From Hofstenia miamia (Eukaryota; Xenacoelomorpha; Acoela; Hofsteniidae), in NCBI GenBank assembly GCA_900660155.1, contig CABFPE010000173.1, forward strand, positions 471,275-535,274: a stretch of 64,000 nt of DNA, given 5' to 3'. The translations under genes were made by a program, and so were the position numbers. The notes below the pieces were generated by a model that saw only the letters and a program-made list of their open reading frames with translations, did no database searches and was not told the DNA's origin. Shown one piece after another: positions 48,771-60,989 of the stretch; positions within the stretch are counted from its first letter, which is position 1; each line of letters opens with the position of its first letter.

Positions 48771-50109
48771 CATGTAGAAGTTCTTAGCAATCCCGGAGCT
48801 TTCAGATGACGGTACATTGATGATCCGATGGCAAGAAATTCAGCTTCTGCTCTCAAGTGTTTCGGGCGTTGTATCTTTTGTTGGTGGATTCAGAAGGAGA
48901 TTCTTTGATGGCTGCTAGCATGTTGAACAGGATAATTAGATCATCTCTTCCGAGATTCTTGAGAAGAGCTAATAATTTAGTTTATCTTAACTTCTCTTCA
49001 GGTAATGCAATGAGCGAAGTAGCGTTAAGCGGGGTACGCACAGCGCGCTCGCAAGGACTGACTGCTCGCAGTGAAAGCATCGGTAATTATGAAATAATTA
49101 TCAAAATAATCCAGTACCAAAGTTTTGTAACCAGTGACACTTTTTTTGCATGCTCATTCAAGAGAAATTTTCCTACAGCATCTGACCACAGGCGATAGAG
49201 GTTTGTGCCCAACAGTTGAAGGTGATGACTAGAACATGGAAGATGATAATAAATTCAATTTAATTAACAATTACATATTCTACAAATGAGGATGATGTCC
49301 AACCAACCCAAGGAAGCAGGGATCAATAGGCCTTTTCTGTATGTTTGCAAACCTGCATGCATTTCAAAAAAATGTATATAAGCTGGTTTTGAGTAACTAA
49401 GTGATGAATTTACAAGGAAGTTGTGTATCTCTGGACGTTACGAGCTACTAAAACGTTAACATTGGTTTTATCAAAAAAAGTGTACCAATCACCCCTTTCA
49501 GACGTGGGAATTATTCCGCAACATGCTCTTCACTCACACTAGAAATTAATGATTATACATTTATTTACATGTTCAAATATATACAATGTAACCGAATTCT
49601 CCTTTCGTGAAACCTTAAAATCAATGACCAAACTATCATATTACCATCAGTGATCTTCTTAGAATCGTTACTTACTACACTGTAGTCAATGGTGTGATTA
49701 AATATCCTACTTTATAAAGTTTTTTTTGGCATGATGCGCTTGTTTCATGGGGGCAAGAATCTATTTGAAACTTTTTTATTATATCAAAAAATTATGAGAA
49801 CAGAAATTTAAATTTCTTGCTTCCCTGAGTTAATTGTACATGACTATTTCAAAGATTGAGACTAGCTTAAACTAATTTTTATTGCAAGATGGTTTTCAAG
49901 AGGAAATATGTTTTACGGTGGCACATTTTCGCAGTCTGCAGTCTGTGTTTCAAGTCTTAAAGTTATTTAATTCTTTCCCCAACGAGAAAAGAAGCGTATT
50001 CTAAATGTGTGATAAAAAACGGTATTTCAAATGTTGAAAAATTTACCACTTTGTAAAGCTTCAGTCCCGCACCATAAATCTTACACTAAATTGGATAAAG
50101 TTTGTGTTA
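48771..50109. repeat. 1.34-kb direct repeat, copy 1
   Basis: Identical to 50408-51746 over 1,339 bp at an offset of 1,637 bp, apart from a two-base change (TTTATCTT here, TTTTGCTT in copy 2) in the part around 48981. Its left edge coincides with the N gap, so the true repeat may be longer. Its minus strand carries the same transposon-protein frame as copy 2. The plus-strand 113-codon frame (48857-49198) is the shadow of that frame. Confidence 0.9.
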
Positions 50110-50407
50110 GAATGTACTATTTTCAAATTTGAGCACATCATTGATAAATAAACTTCAGCTGCAAAATAAATGGGTTTAAATGTTTGAAAAAGAAATTCTA
50201 GTAACACCAAAAATTATATTTTGGAAACGTGTCCTTCTCAACAATTAATACAAATCAATATAGATACATTATTATCCAAACTTTCTAACGAAATCCCGCC
50301 TTATTCTTCCTATTGTAATGAGAATTCTCTTTAAATTATTCGATTCGGGATAAAGCGGAATTACATCAGCTATGTCTTCAATGGTGGCTCCCGGATACGA
50401 ATGAACA
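50110..50407. other. Spacer between direct repeats
   Basis: 298 bp of unique sequence between the two copies. Its right part (from 50272) carries the end of the minus-strand SGNH-like frame. Confidence 0.6.
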
Positions 50408-50717
50408 CATGTAGAAGTTCTTAGCAATCCCGGAGCTTTCAGATGACGGTACATTGATGATCCGATGGCAAGAAATTCAGCTTCTGCTCTCAAGTGTTTC
50501 GGGCGTTGTATCTTTTGTTGGTGGATTCAGAAGGAGATTCTTTGATGGCTGCTAGCATGTTGAACAGGATAATTAGATCATCTCTTCCGAGATTCTTGAG
50601 AAGAGCTAATAATTTAGTTTTGCTTAACTTCTCTTCAGGTAATGCAATGAGCGAAGTAGCGTTAAGCGGGGTACGCACAGCGCGCTCGCAAGGACTGACT
50701 GCTCGCAGTGAAAGCAT
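50272..50717 (-). mobile_element. SGNH-like transposon protein fragment
   Basis: Minus-strand frames read KLLALLKNLGRDDLIILFNM, then EAEFLAIGSSMYRHLKAPG, SYPGATIEDIADVIPLYPE and KRILITIGRIRRDF. The GSS block, the YPGATI.di box and the ILITIG strand correspond to blocks I to III of an SGNH-fold domain, found in ORF1 of several LINE groups and in other element proteins. Two frames are involved. The upstream part also lies in repeat copy 1 (about 48771-49080). A host esterase is unlikely: no complete catalytic set is seen. Confidence 0.45.
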
Positions 50718-51746
50718 CGGTAATTATGAAATAATTATCAAAATAATCCAGTACCAAAGTTTTGTAACCAGTGACACTTTTTTTGCATGCTCATTCAAGA
50801 GAAATTTTCCTACAGCATCTGACCACAGGCGATAGAGGTTTGTGCCCAACAGTTGAAGGTGATGACTAGAACATGGAAGATGATAATAAATTCAATTTAA
50901 TTAACAATTACATATTCTACAAATGAGGATGATGTCCAACCAACCCAAGGAAGCAGGGATCAATAGGCCTTTTCTGTATGTTTGCAAACCTGCATGCATT
51001 TCAAAAAAATGTATATAAGCTGGTTTTGAGTAACTAAGTGATGAATTTACAAGGAAGTTGTGTATCTCTGGACGTTACGAGCTACTAAAACGTTAACATT
51101 GGTTTTATCAAAAAAAGTGTACCAATCACCCCTTTCAGACGTGGGAATTATTCCGCAACATGCTCTTCACTCACACTAGAAATTAATGATTATACATTTA
51201 TTTACATGTTCAAATATATACAATGTAACCGAATTCTCCTTTCGTGAAACCTTAAAATCAATGACCAAACTATCATATTACCATCAGTGATCTTCTTAGA
51301 ATCGTTACTTACTACACTGTAGTCAATGGTGTGATTAAATATCCTACTTTATAAAGTTTTTTTTGGCATGATGCGCTTGTTTCATGGGGGCAAGAATCTA
51401 TTTGAAACTTTTTTATTATATCAAAAAATTATGAGAACAGAAATTTAAATTTCTTGCTTCCCTGAGTTAATTGTACATGACTATTTCAAAGATTGAGACT
51501 AGCTTAAACTAATTTTTATTGCAAGATGGTTTTCAAGAGGAAATATGTTTTACGGTGGCACATTTTCGCAGTCTGCAGTCTGTGTTTCAAGTCTTAAAGT
51601 TATTTAATTCTTTCCCCAACGAGAAAAGAAGCGTATTCTAAATGTGTGATAAAAAACGGTATTTCAAATGTTGAAAAATTTACCACTTTGTAAAGCTTCA
51701 GTCCCGCACCATAAATCTTACACTAAATTGGATAAAGTTTGTGTTA
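50408..51746. repeat. 1.34-kb direct repeat, copy 2
   Basis: Second copy of 48771-50109. The two diverge abruptly after GTGTTA (50109 and 51746). The near identity over non-coding as well as coding-relic sequence means a very recent event, or one locus assembled twice. Confidence 0.9.
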
Positions 51747-51764
51747 CAAACTGACAGCAAATAA

Positions 51765-52035
51765 ATATAGTGCTAGAGAGGATAGATGCTAAGAGGCTAA
51801 CAATAGTAAATAGGTTAGTGTATGCAGGTGCTAAAAAAAATTAGGTAAGTACATGAAGAAGAAAATCAAAAAGGAATTAAGGGAGATAGAAAGCCATCAT
51901 AGTGAAGAATTGAGAATAAAGTGGCTAAGATCAGGCAGAAAATAGATAGGATCAGTGCATGTAAGGAAGTACAACATCGGTGTGGGGTAGGCAAAGGGAA
52001 ACTGTGCGAGAAGAGCTTGATCAGAGATTAGTTGC
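51765..52035 (+). mobile_element. LINE-type protein fragment (charged linker region)
   Basis: Plus-strand readings contain KRLTIVNRLVYAGAK, then after a frame change KKKIKKELREIESHHSEEL and RIKWLRSGRK. This pattern (i.NRLvYAgA followed by a K/E/R-rich helix) is one I recall from the region before the reverse transcriptase in invertebrate retroelement proteins. Short and broken; moderate certainty at best. Confidence 0.4.
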
Positions 52036-52099
52036 AGAAGCTTAGAAGCTAAAAATGTATAAGGCAAGAGACAATATTTTAATAATAATAATAAACTTA

Positions 52100-53660
52100 T
52101 ATTTAAAACAGATAAGAACATCCATTAAAGGTATAAACATACTATGATTTTCATTCCACGAGGAAGCCGATGTGGAAATAGAAAAAACTCTCGTTCAGAG
52201 TGGGTTTTGATTACTCCAGAGAGCCTCCCACGCAGTCTACTCTCTTTGTAAAGTGAGCATTGAGGCAGTACATGGTTCTTGGAAGTCAGTATCTGCTGAA
52301 GAAGCCGATTATAAGCCTTGGTTATGATTTTTTCAATAGAGGTATAATTTGATATAATTTTAAGGCGTAAAGCTTATTTCTGAACTTTGTCTAAGAGCAG
52401 CAATAGGAATTTCGAGGAACCTCCCCAAACCAAACAACAATATATTAGCGAGGGCATAACTAATGCATAGTACAGTGTTTGCAGCTCATATTGATTGAAT
52501 CCAAGGGGTCTCAATTTCAGCAATAATTACAAATTACTAGCCATGCTCTTGATATGATGAGAAAATAAAAGTGCCTTGGCAAAGTACGCACCAAGCAATT
52601 TCACTACAGGTTGTTACGTGATATCTTGCAGCTCAAGGATAGAGTTTCGACCAAAGTTAATGAGAAGTTTACTCGTCTTGCTATGATTAAAATGACGGTT
52701 CTTGGATAATAAATGAGCCTCAAAAGAATTGATTACAAAATTACTCTTGTCTCCAACATCGTACGAGCCAGCTACAATAAGGGTATTGTTGTCAGCAAAA
52801 GCTGATAATGAGAAGTTAGCTGTGGCTTCTATTTGATAGGTGTTATCGACAGAACAGTTAAAAAAGACAAGACCACTGATGGCTCCTTGAGGAACTCCAA
52901 GTTCAATGTAACGAACTACAGAATGTTGGCCATTTATAGTGGTGAAGTGGCTTCTTCTGGAGAGGAAACTGGTATACCACCTCATAATATGAGGATTGAT
53001 GGGAGGATTCAATCTAGATAGACCGTCAATAATTGCTGTGTGACTAACTGTGTCGACTGCCTTAGACATGTACAGTGTAATTACTTGGTAATAGTAATTG
53101 CTACTCCTGAATTTGTAAATCTGATACAAGATCTTTATCAGTGCGCACGCTTTGTTTGCGAAAACCAAACTGCAAAGGACTTAATGATCTGTGATATGAG
53201 TAAGAAACAAATTTGTCATACCATTCTTTCAAAGGCCCGAAAAATAATAGGCGTGAGCGACATCGACCGCAAATCATTCGCCTCTCTAGGGTTGGCCTTC
53301 TTAGGAATAGGCCTAATTTTAGCGATTTTCCATGCATTAGGAAACACATCACAGTAAAGTGAAAGGTTGAGAAACAAACAAACAGGATCAGCAAGATATG
53401 CAGCACCGTATTTAAGAACCCAGAAATGCAAACCGTTCATTTCACAGCTCGTTTTCTTGATTCGATTCAGACAATGATAAAATTCATGAGGACAAAAATA
53501 TGGAATGTATTGTAGTAATGAGATCTTGTGACGACAATCAGACATGAATAGAGTTATTATCATGAGAAACAGTCATTGACATTATCAGCGTTAAAACCAT
53601 CACAGGAGCCAGGGATAGCACGAGAAAGAGATTTGACCTTAGTCCATCAATTCGTCGAAC
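52100..53660 (-). mobile_element. Decayed LINE reverse transcriptase
   Basis: Minus strand, read from about 53.6 kb down: KIRPIPKKANPREANDLRSM and LTPIIFRAFERMV (RT box 1), then SPLQFGFRKQS (box 2), then SKAVDTVSHTAIIDGL (box A, Asp kept), GVPQGAISG (box B), and AFADNNTLI at about 52790, where the YADD box has lost its second Asp. Beyond that a degenerate YALVMPSLIYCCLVWGG (about 52.4 kb) matches the YkalirP.leY...vW region. Several frames are needed. With the catalytic pair altered it cannot be active. Distinct in sequence from the next LINE. Confidence 0.8.
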
Positions 53661-53716
53661 CTATTTTATCTAGATACGTGTAATTTTTAATTCATTTTTT
53701 CTAATTTTAACTCCAA

Positions 53717-54063
53717 TTAATATGTTTTTCCAATATTTAGTTTTAACAAATTATTATTATTAATTAAGAATAATTGCATTTTTTTGACATTTTCATGTAA
53801 GGTTAAAATATAATTAGAGGAGAAAGAGAGAGAATCATTTGCAAATTGTACATGATTACTATCAATCTGCTGATCCCCATCATTTACACATAACTGAAAT
53901 AGTAATGGACCCAGTACTGATACTTGGGGCATCCCATGTTTTAGTTCGATTGAATTTGATATCTCTTGAATTTTACATACTGGTATCTATTACTTAAATA
54001 ACTATTGAATAATTCTATTAAGGAATCACTAAAATTATAAATATGCATTAACTTTACTAATAG

Positions 54064-54095
<32 letters not shown>

Positions 54096-56279
54096 CATTC
54101 TTATCTAATTTTGACCTCCAGTCTTCAATAGAATAAAGTAAAGCATCATTTATAGAAGTACATTTTTAGATATTAATTCATTTTGTTCCATGTATAGGTT
54201 AATTTGGTTGCATAACAATTTTCCAGTATTTTATTAATTACTGTTAAAACTGAAACTGGTCGGTAATTTCTGCACGAACTTCTCTTCTTTCTTATATATT
54301 GGTGTAACTTTAGAAATTTTTAAATAATCATTATATGTTGATTCTGCCAAACATTTGTTCCAATTAATTTTCTTTGTTTCCTTGTAAAATTTTAGTAAGA
54401 TAATAAAGCTTATTTTATAGGGATCATCATTTTTTCTAATATTGCGATGCTTATGATAGAAATGTACAAACTTTGTATTTACGTTGTCATTAATTCCTGT
54501 TTCACAAATCTTTCAATTAAAATATTACTGATTTTTTTGTCATTTGTAATACAATAACCATTATCATTTACTGTATAAGGAATTTATTTTTTTCTTTAAA
54601 GCATAAAAAATTTGAAATAAATTACCACCTTTTTTCAGTAAAAGATTTTTGTAAAAATGCTTGTAGATCCAACTTGCATTTTGTTGAGGCCTTATTTATA
54701 AAATTATTGCAGTTGGCCTTTGTTATATTTCCACAAAAATTTACATAGGTCTCAACCATTCTTCTAATGAATTTTTTCTTTTCAATAGATATCCATATCT
54801 TCCACGTTATTTTTTATTCTTTATATTGTGTTTTTGAATCTTCAAAATTAGACAAAGCTTATGATAAATACTTGTTAAATTATCGATTATGAACGTCATT
54901 TTTGATCCATTGTTGTACCAAAGTAATAATCACTGCAGTATAAGTTAACGAATTCCTTCAAAAAATTACTGTTATTAAAGTATTTCTTTGACTAAAATCC
55001 TTTAGTGTAATATATCCGTGAATTTGTTTGATCCTTTACATTGTTAAGTATTGCAACCGTCATCAAGTGGTCTGATATGAAAAAACCTGTAACAAAAACC
55101 TCATATGTATTAATACTTTAGATGTCAGTAATGATATAATCAAGAAAGAAGACTTAAACAAGTTGATAGTTATTTACATTTAGAACTTCCATATTTAAGA
55201 TGTCAATTAAAACGTTAAATTTCTTTTTTTCAATTTCACATTAGCAATTTTAGCTATGATCACCCATAATGATAATTAAGTTTGTTGTTTGGTTTGCAAT
55301 GCAAATTTCATTGTATAGGTTTTCTTCAAAATCATGAAATGATTGTTTCTTACTTAAATTGCTCAAATAACCGACTCGGCATACATTAAATGGAACTCAC
55401 AAGCAATCAAATTCAGAACCGTCTTTAGAAATATCATTCCTCATTGGTTTGAATTTGCATGGTATATTTAGAAGAACACCACCACTTCTGGTTTTATTGG
55501 TTAATTCATATCTTCTATCGCTTTGAAAAATAAAAAAATTTGCAATTTAATCTTTTTAAGTAATAATTAGATTTTAACCAATTTTCCTTAACACCAATTA
55601 TTGTACTGTCATCAAAATTCTGAATTAGACCGTAAAATTTATCAATTTAATTCATTATACTTTGGAAATTGACACTGGTATACTTTGCTTAGTTACAATT
55701 TTTTCATTGACTTTGTTGCACGGTATAATATTTTCGTATAAAATTTTATTACAATTTATGATTAATCTTCAAAATATTTAACTGTAGTTAATATTTAAAA
55801 AGTGGGACACTTTGCTAAATGCATTTATGATTATTATATGATTTCTTAAACATATTTGAATTTTTGACGTTGATGCATTTATTCATTTATTTAACATCTT
55901 TAGCTAGAAAATTCTTATAGTTGTGATGATACATGAAGTAAATACTGGTAGATGTCTTCATTGAGCATACCTTATTAGAATGACCATATTCGCCACAACG
56001 ACTGCCTTTTCTAAGATAATAATGACCAAAAGTAGGAACAATTCCAAAACTAAGATTCGATTTTTTTCCAATAAACACATTTCTCAATTTTGTAGTAACT
56101 TTCATTATTAGTTTATTGCACTTGCTATAATTGATAGGATTGCTAAATATGAATTCACAATACTCCATTTCAAAACCCTTGAAAATATATTCATTATTAG
56201 CAAATAATTTATACCTAAATTCCTTAAAGCTAGTTAAGCCTTCATATAAAGGATTATTAGTAATCTTTATTTTGGGCAT
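53717..56279 (-). mobile_element. Decayed LINE with ORF1, endonuclease and RT relics in order
   Basis: Minus strand, 5' to 3': an ORF1 piece at 56279-55887 with a zinc-knuckle-like RCGEYGHSNKVC; an AP-endonuclease relic at about 55.65-55.0 kb with IIGVKENWLKS (the E.WL box), RSGGVLLNI, IIIMGDHS (the GDfN box) and a final RPLDDG (the sDH box, altered); then RT with SKVTPIYKKERSSCRNYRPV at about 54.26 kb, YLSNRYQYVKF at about 54.0 kb, MPQVSVLGPLLF and VQFANDSLSF at 53717-53932. The VPQG and YADD boxes are both altered (MPQV, FAND). Many stops and shifts. Order and boxes identify an APE-type LINE. A (TA)n tract sits inside. Confidence 0.8.
54065..54091. repeat. (AT)n microsatellite
   Basis: AT dinucleotide run inside the LINE relic. 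Confidence 0.9.
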
Positions 56280-56549
56280 AAGTTTGATCTATTTTATATT
56301 TTTGTGTTCCTCAATTTTCCAAGAACGTTTTTGCGTTATATTTGCATCTTCATCAGTTTCACAAATAAAGGTAATATTATTTTTGTCATTTAATTGTTCT
56401 ACACTTGGCCTTTTCGTTCCCAAATTATTTATTGACATGTCAACATTTCGAACAATTATTTTGCATTCTTTTTCGTTTAAACAATCATCATTTTTTAAGT
56501 TATTATTCGAAATAACTAATTTTGACTTAAGTACTTTCGAAGGTTGAAA

Positions 56550-59330
56550 GTATTTGATTTGTAAGAGTAATAGTATTACTCAATTGTACTTTTTCACACT
56601 GGCTTTTTAAGGATTTGATAAATTTGGACTTTATGCCGCAAACGATATCGTCATATCGTTAATTAATAAATTCATCAAAATTAACAAAATCTCTAAATTT
56701 ATTTGTCTATAAAAGGAATATTCTTGATAATTTCTGAATTTTCCATGTGAATTAAGCAAAAATAAATCTTACCGTTTAACAATATCTGTACGAAATGCAT
56801 CATGGAAGATTACCAGTGCATCAATTCGAGTGGCAAATTGTGTAGCCTTAAGAAAAAAAGGGGAGAACATCTTTGTTCTGTGTGGTAGCAGTCACGCAGT
56901 GAATGCTTGTAGTAAATGTGGTTAAGTTTTTTTTGAATAATCAACGAAAGGCCTTCAAAGTTAGCAAAGGTAAAGATTCTGTGTATGTTTTTTTTCAAAA
57001 TCGTGTAAGGCGGAATTGAGATTATCTACTAAATTAGATTTTGTTTATTAATAAAATGGAGTAATATTTAACATGCAAAGGTGACCTTTAACTAGCTATT
57101 TTTAATACATACGTTAGCTTTTGCAAGTCAAAAATCAATTCAACTAAATGCACATCAATAAGTTGTCTCTCATACTTGCAACCAGAGAAGTTAGAATAAA
57201 TTTAATGTCTGCAGCATGAATATATTTTTTATTTCATTTTTGTTAATTTGTTTGTGGCGTTATCATAAATTGCTATGCGTGTAAATGCAAAAAGTAATTC
57301 TTTTCATCTTCATTGTGCTTTCCTTATGTAGTGGATGTGATCATACACACTCCTAACTAAGGTAATAGAAAATTTTCAAATATACCATGCATTATGGAAC
57401 AACTCGAAGTGAGTTTAAACGAAAGGCATAAAACAAGTCATTTCTTAAAAAATATCTTCTTTTAGTGTACAGGACACCTTGATTATAGAGTTTAGAATGT
57501 CTATGTATGGCATGTTAGTTGCAGTTTTTATTCTGTAATAATATAGCGTATGCCTTACAAAATTCATTTTAGAGATTCGCTAAAATGTACTAAAATGTAA
57601 ATTCATTGCAAATTCGGCATAATTATTTCAAGAATAAAGATAAAATTCACAGTGTTATCAGCATCTGGAAACAGGTCAAACATTTTGGACCTGGCCCAAT
57701 CCAACCCGGCCTGTCTTCCTTATTTGGGGTCGAAGAAGGAATTACTCATTTCAAAAATATCTGATATAACTCAGACCAATTGAAAATGTTTTGCTGTAAG
57801 CTAGAGTTGTTTCAGTGCGTCTTAGTTCAGTACTGTCATAACTTTTACAACAGTTTCTGTTAACCTTTAGCAGAAACGCAAATTTTGTAACTTACTAGAC
57901 GAATAGTTATTGGAATTACGTATTTACACTTCCTTGGCCAAGCAAATTTCCATTATCATTTAAGATTAGTTAACATTAATTAAAAATGTGTCCATTTCAT
58001 AACTGTTGAGGTGTATCTCCAAAGCATTTTTAAGGAGTCATGTTAAAAACTGTGTCAAATACAAGAAAAAGAGATCTATAGGTGATAAAAAGGGCAGAAG
58101 AGCCTTCTTATTTTGAAATTTCACCCACTTTTTTGAGAATTTGTAGCACGGAGCTGCTCAGAATTTCTCAGATGTTCTGCGGATGAATCATTTTCATGAA
58201 TAATCGTTTAATCTCGATAATAGTAACATTGGCATATCCTAGAGGGGAAATGATACAATGCTCCTTTAAAACTTTGAATGATTATATTTTTCGGATGCAA
58301 TTTTTTAGAATTATGGATTAAGCCTAAAAATTTATTTCAGTGTCTCTGTAATATATTGACAGCCATTGGAGGGTTTCACCAAGTTATTGATCACCAATGA
58401 ATGGTGGGTGGGCTGACTTCGGATAGTAAGAACCCCATTTTAATACACAATGTTGTTTGTTATACGGGAGGCAGACGTTAATTGCACATTTCAACGGATA
58501 GTTGCGTTTTTCTGCAAATTATAACACTTCCATAATAAAACGACTTAGGATTAAAACATTGTAAAGACCTTTTAGAATATATATTATCTCATCATACTTT
58601 ATTCAGTAATTGCTGATGCCAAGCAAATATCACATGAACTACGTATAAGTTTTAAGAAACTAGTTGCTTTAGAGGTTTGTCTCCCATTATGTGGAATCAA
58701 GTAAAAGTGCTATCTGCAAATTTATTTTAAAATAGATTAGCAAGTGTGAATTTAAAAAGTGGTTGCTAAATAGATAGACACATCAAGTGGAAAACCCTTG
58801 ATTTTATCATTAAAAAATTCGAGAAATTATTTGAAAAGCATTTACTATTTGTGTACAATTTCGTAATACAAACAAAATCTCTCCTTCAGCTCTTAAAGCG
58901 GCGGATATGCCAAAAGTATCGGCCTGTTGTTGTCACAACCCCATAGCAAAACGTTTCGAAAAACTCCTTAGATAACAAATATGAAACTATCTAAAAAATA
59001 ACAACCCTTCAATCAAAAACAAATTTGGAATTCGTTCCGAAAAACAGTCCTATTAATGTATTTCAGTTGAATAAAATCTTATAAAATTATTTATCAAATT
59101 ATATTTATGTCATTTATAAAGTACAACAGGTGAAAATATAGAAAAAATAAAGGTTAATAAACGCTATTTAAAAAGTACCAAATTAATAATACAATCATTA
59201 CGCTAGTCCAAATTAACCTCATGAAAATTAACAAAGCAATTTCGCCTCATTATGCACAAGTAAACCTTTTACTTAGAGCAATAAGTTTGTATTTTCATGA
59301 AGCAATGGGTATTTTTACATCTTCCTTGAA
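56550..59330. other. Non-coding stretch
   Basis: AT-rich; no gene, RNA or transposon end I can support. A short GC-richer patch at 57.66-57.75 kb begins CAGTGTTATCAG, resembling a hAT end, but no partner was found. Confidence 0.35.
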
Positions 59331-59336
59331 TGTTAC

Positions 59337-60770
59337 TCATAAGAAGCCAATGACCAACACCGTCAGTTCTAATGTCATTGCTGATTGAGATCCATGTTGC
59401 TGGTTTGCCGGGTTTGTTAAGTGGCTTCTGAGAAAGTACACAAGAAGGAAGCCGTTTAGCATGACAATTTTGACTTGAATTGACAATCTTCGCAGTCGCG
59501 GCGGTACAGCCATGAATAATTCACAACTGCTAAGTCCAAAATGTGTTAAAATGTCCTCATGTAGTAGCACCGGTTGTAGTGGATTATGGTTCTTTAGAGA
59601 GGAGCGTGTTTATTTACTTCATCTACATATCCCATATTTGTTTTCTGAAGCTGGTCTTAACGGGATACATGTAAGTACTTAAAAGGTTCACACCTCTGTT
59701 GTCGAACCATTTCACTGCATGCAGATTGGAGTCACTCACCATATGTACAAAATTTCCCCGAGGATTTTTATTCATCTCAGCGACAGTATGCATTACCAAT
59801 CCTGGAGAACGACCTCATCGCAATGAAATCCAATTTTTGACAAATGCAGTTGAAGCTTTACAGAATTAAATCAATTATCGAAAAGAAGCTTGTAGTTTTA
59901 TCATGTTCCAAGTGCTCCACAAGTTTCACAATAACTGAATCAGATTTTCCAATTCCATGATTATCGCATATGTTTTCGTTTTTTCCACAGTAAAATTCAA
60001 TGTCGTGAATGAGACCAGAAGCTTCGCACAGCAAAGATAACTTGTTACCCAATTTTTTGGGTTTGTTTAGGTTATATTGTTTTAGTCCACCTGCCTTTGT
60101 ATGGGATAATTTGCTCATCAACGCTGATGTACTCGTCAGAGGCAATTCGCTTTACGGTGGCTTGAAACATTTCAAGTGAAGGCAAAAATTTGAAAGTTTT
60201 TAAAGAAGACGCTGTCCAATGATCATTAGTTGTAAAATGCAAGAAACGGCGGATTTCATCAAAGCGGTTTCTGGTCATGTTATCAGCAACTTGGGCAACA
60301 CGGCATTTTCCTTTCCAGAAGAGTGCTATTGCTCAGTTTGAAAAGAGAAATGTATAATGTAATACCAAGAAACTTTTCCAGTTCAGCTTCAGTTAACACG
60401 AGGGTGCTGTTGACGTTCACTTAACCGGCGTATAGATTACTGTTATCACAAATATGTGATATAAAAGCTCTGTTGAAATAGTCAGCAAATAACTGCGCGG
60501 GCTTCGAACCCCAACTGCAAATGGAGGGCTTCAACTAAATGGATTTTCAAAAGCAGCACGAAATGTTCTTCACCAAGCCTTTTTCACATGAAGTCATGCT
60601 TGAATTTGGGATTTCAGCATCTGAGATATCACTCATTGTTTTCATAAGATTAATCACTTCCTTGATGATCACAATCATTGCTACTTCACTAAGTTCATAC
60701 AAACTTGTTACTGTTGACGAAATCCATAATTGGGGCTGAAAAGTGTTGCTTACGTTCTTAATCTCTATCC
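59337..60770 (-). mobile_element. Decayed piggyBac transposase
   Basis: Minus strand from about 60.77 kb down: FADYFNRAFISHICDNSNLY, ELEKFLGITLYISLFKLS, MTRNRFDEIRRFLHF (60278 downward), YISVDEQIIPYKGR (the box with the first catalytic Asp), GLKQYNLNKPKKLGNKLSLL, and VKWFDNRGVNLLSTY at about 59.7 kb. These are DDE_Tnp_1_7 (piggyBac) boxes in the right order. The second catalytic region (.YFDNfFtS) is not readable and the C-terminal part is garbled from about 59.57 kb on. At least four frame changes or stops. TTAA-flanked ends were not identified, so the outer limits are unknown. Inactive. Confidence 0.8.
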
Positions 60771-60989
60771 GAGTTCACTTTTTTCTATTTTTCCAATCCA
60801 ATTGGAGTCATACGCCCAAAACACCTAAATACAAACAGTAATTGTCTATGCATATATGTTAATTCAGAATATATACATGTAAGAATTGAAAAGATCTTTG
60901 TTACAGTTCTGCAGAAAGAGCAACAAAACAGTAAAAGCAGAAACCACATATTCATGCAAACACACACTCTAAATTTATATATGTAGGAA

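Noticed and set aside
48857-49198. 113-codon plus-strand ORF, present again at 50494-50835
   Set aside because: It mirrors the minus-strand SGNH-like transposon frame, which carries the recognisable motifs; its duplication follows from the direct repeat.
56131-56547. 138-codon plus-strand ORF
   Set aside because: Overlaps in antisense the LINE ORF1 relic with the zinc-knuckle-like motif; no motif of its own.
60490-60530. tRNA-like B box (GGTTCGAAGCC on the minus strand)
   Set aside because: It lies inside the piggyBac coding relic, encodes part of that protein, and no A box or cloverleaf can be drawn around it.
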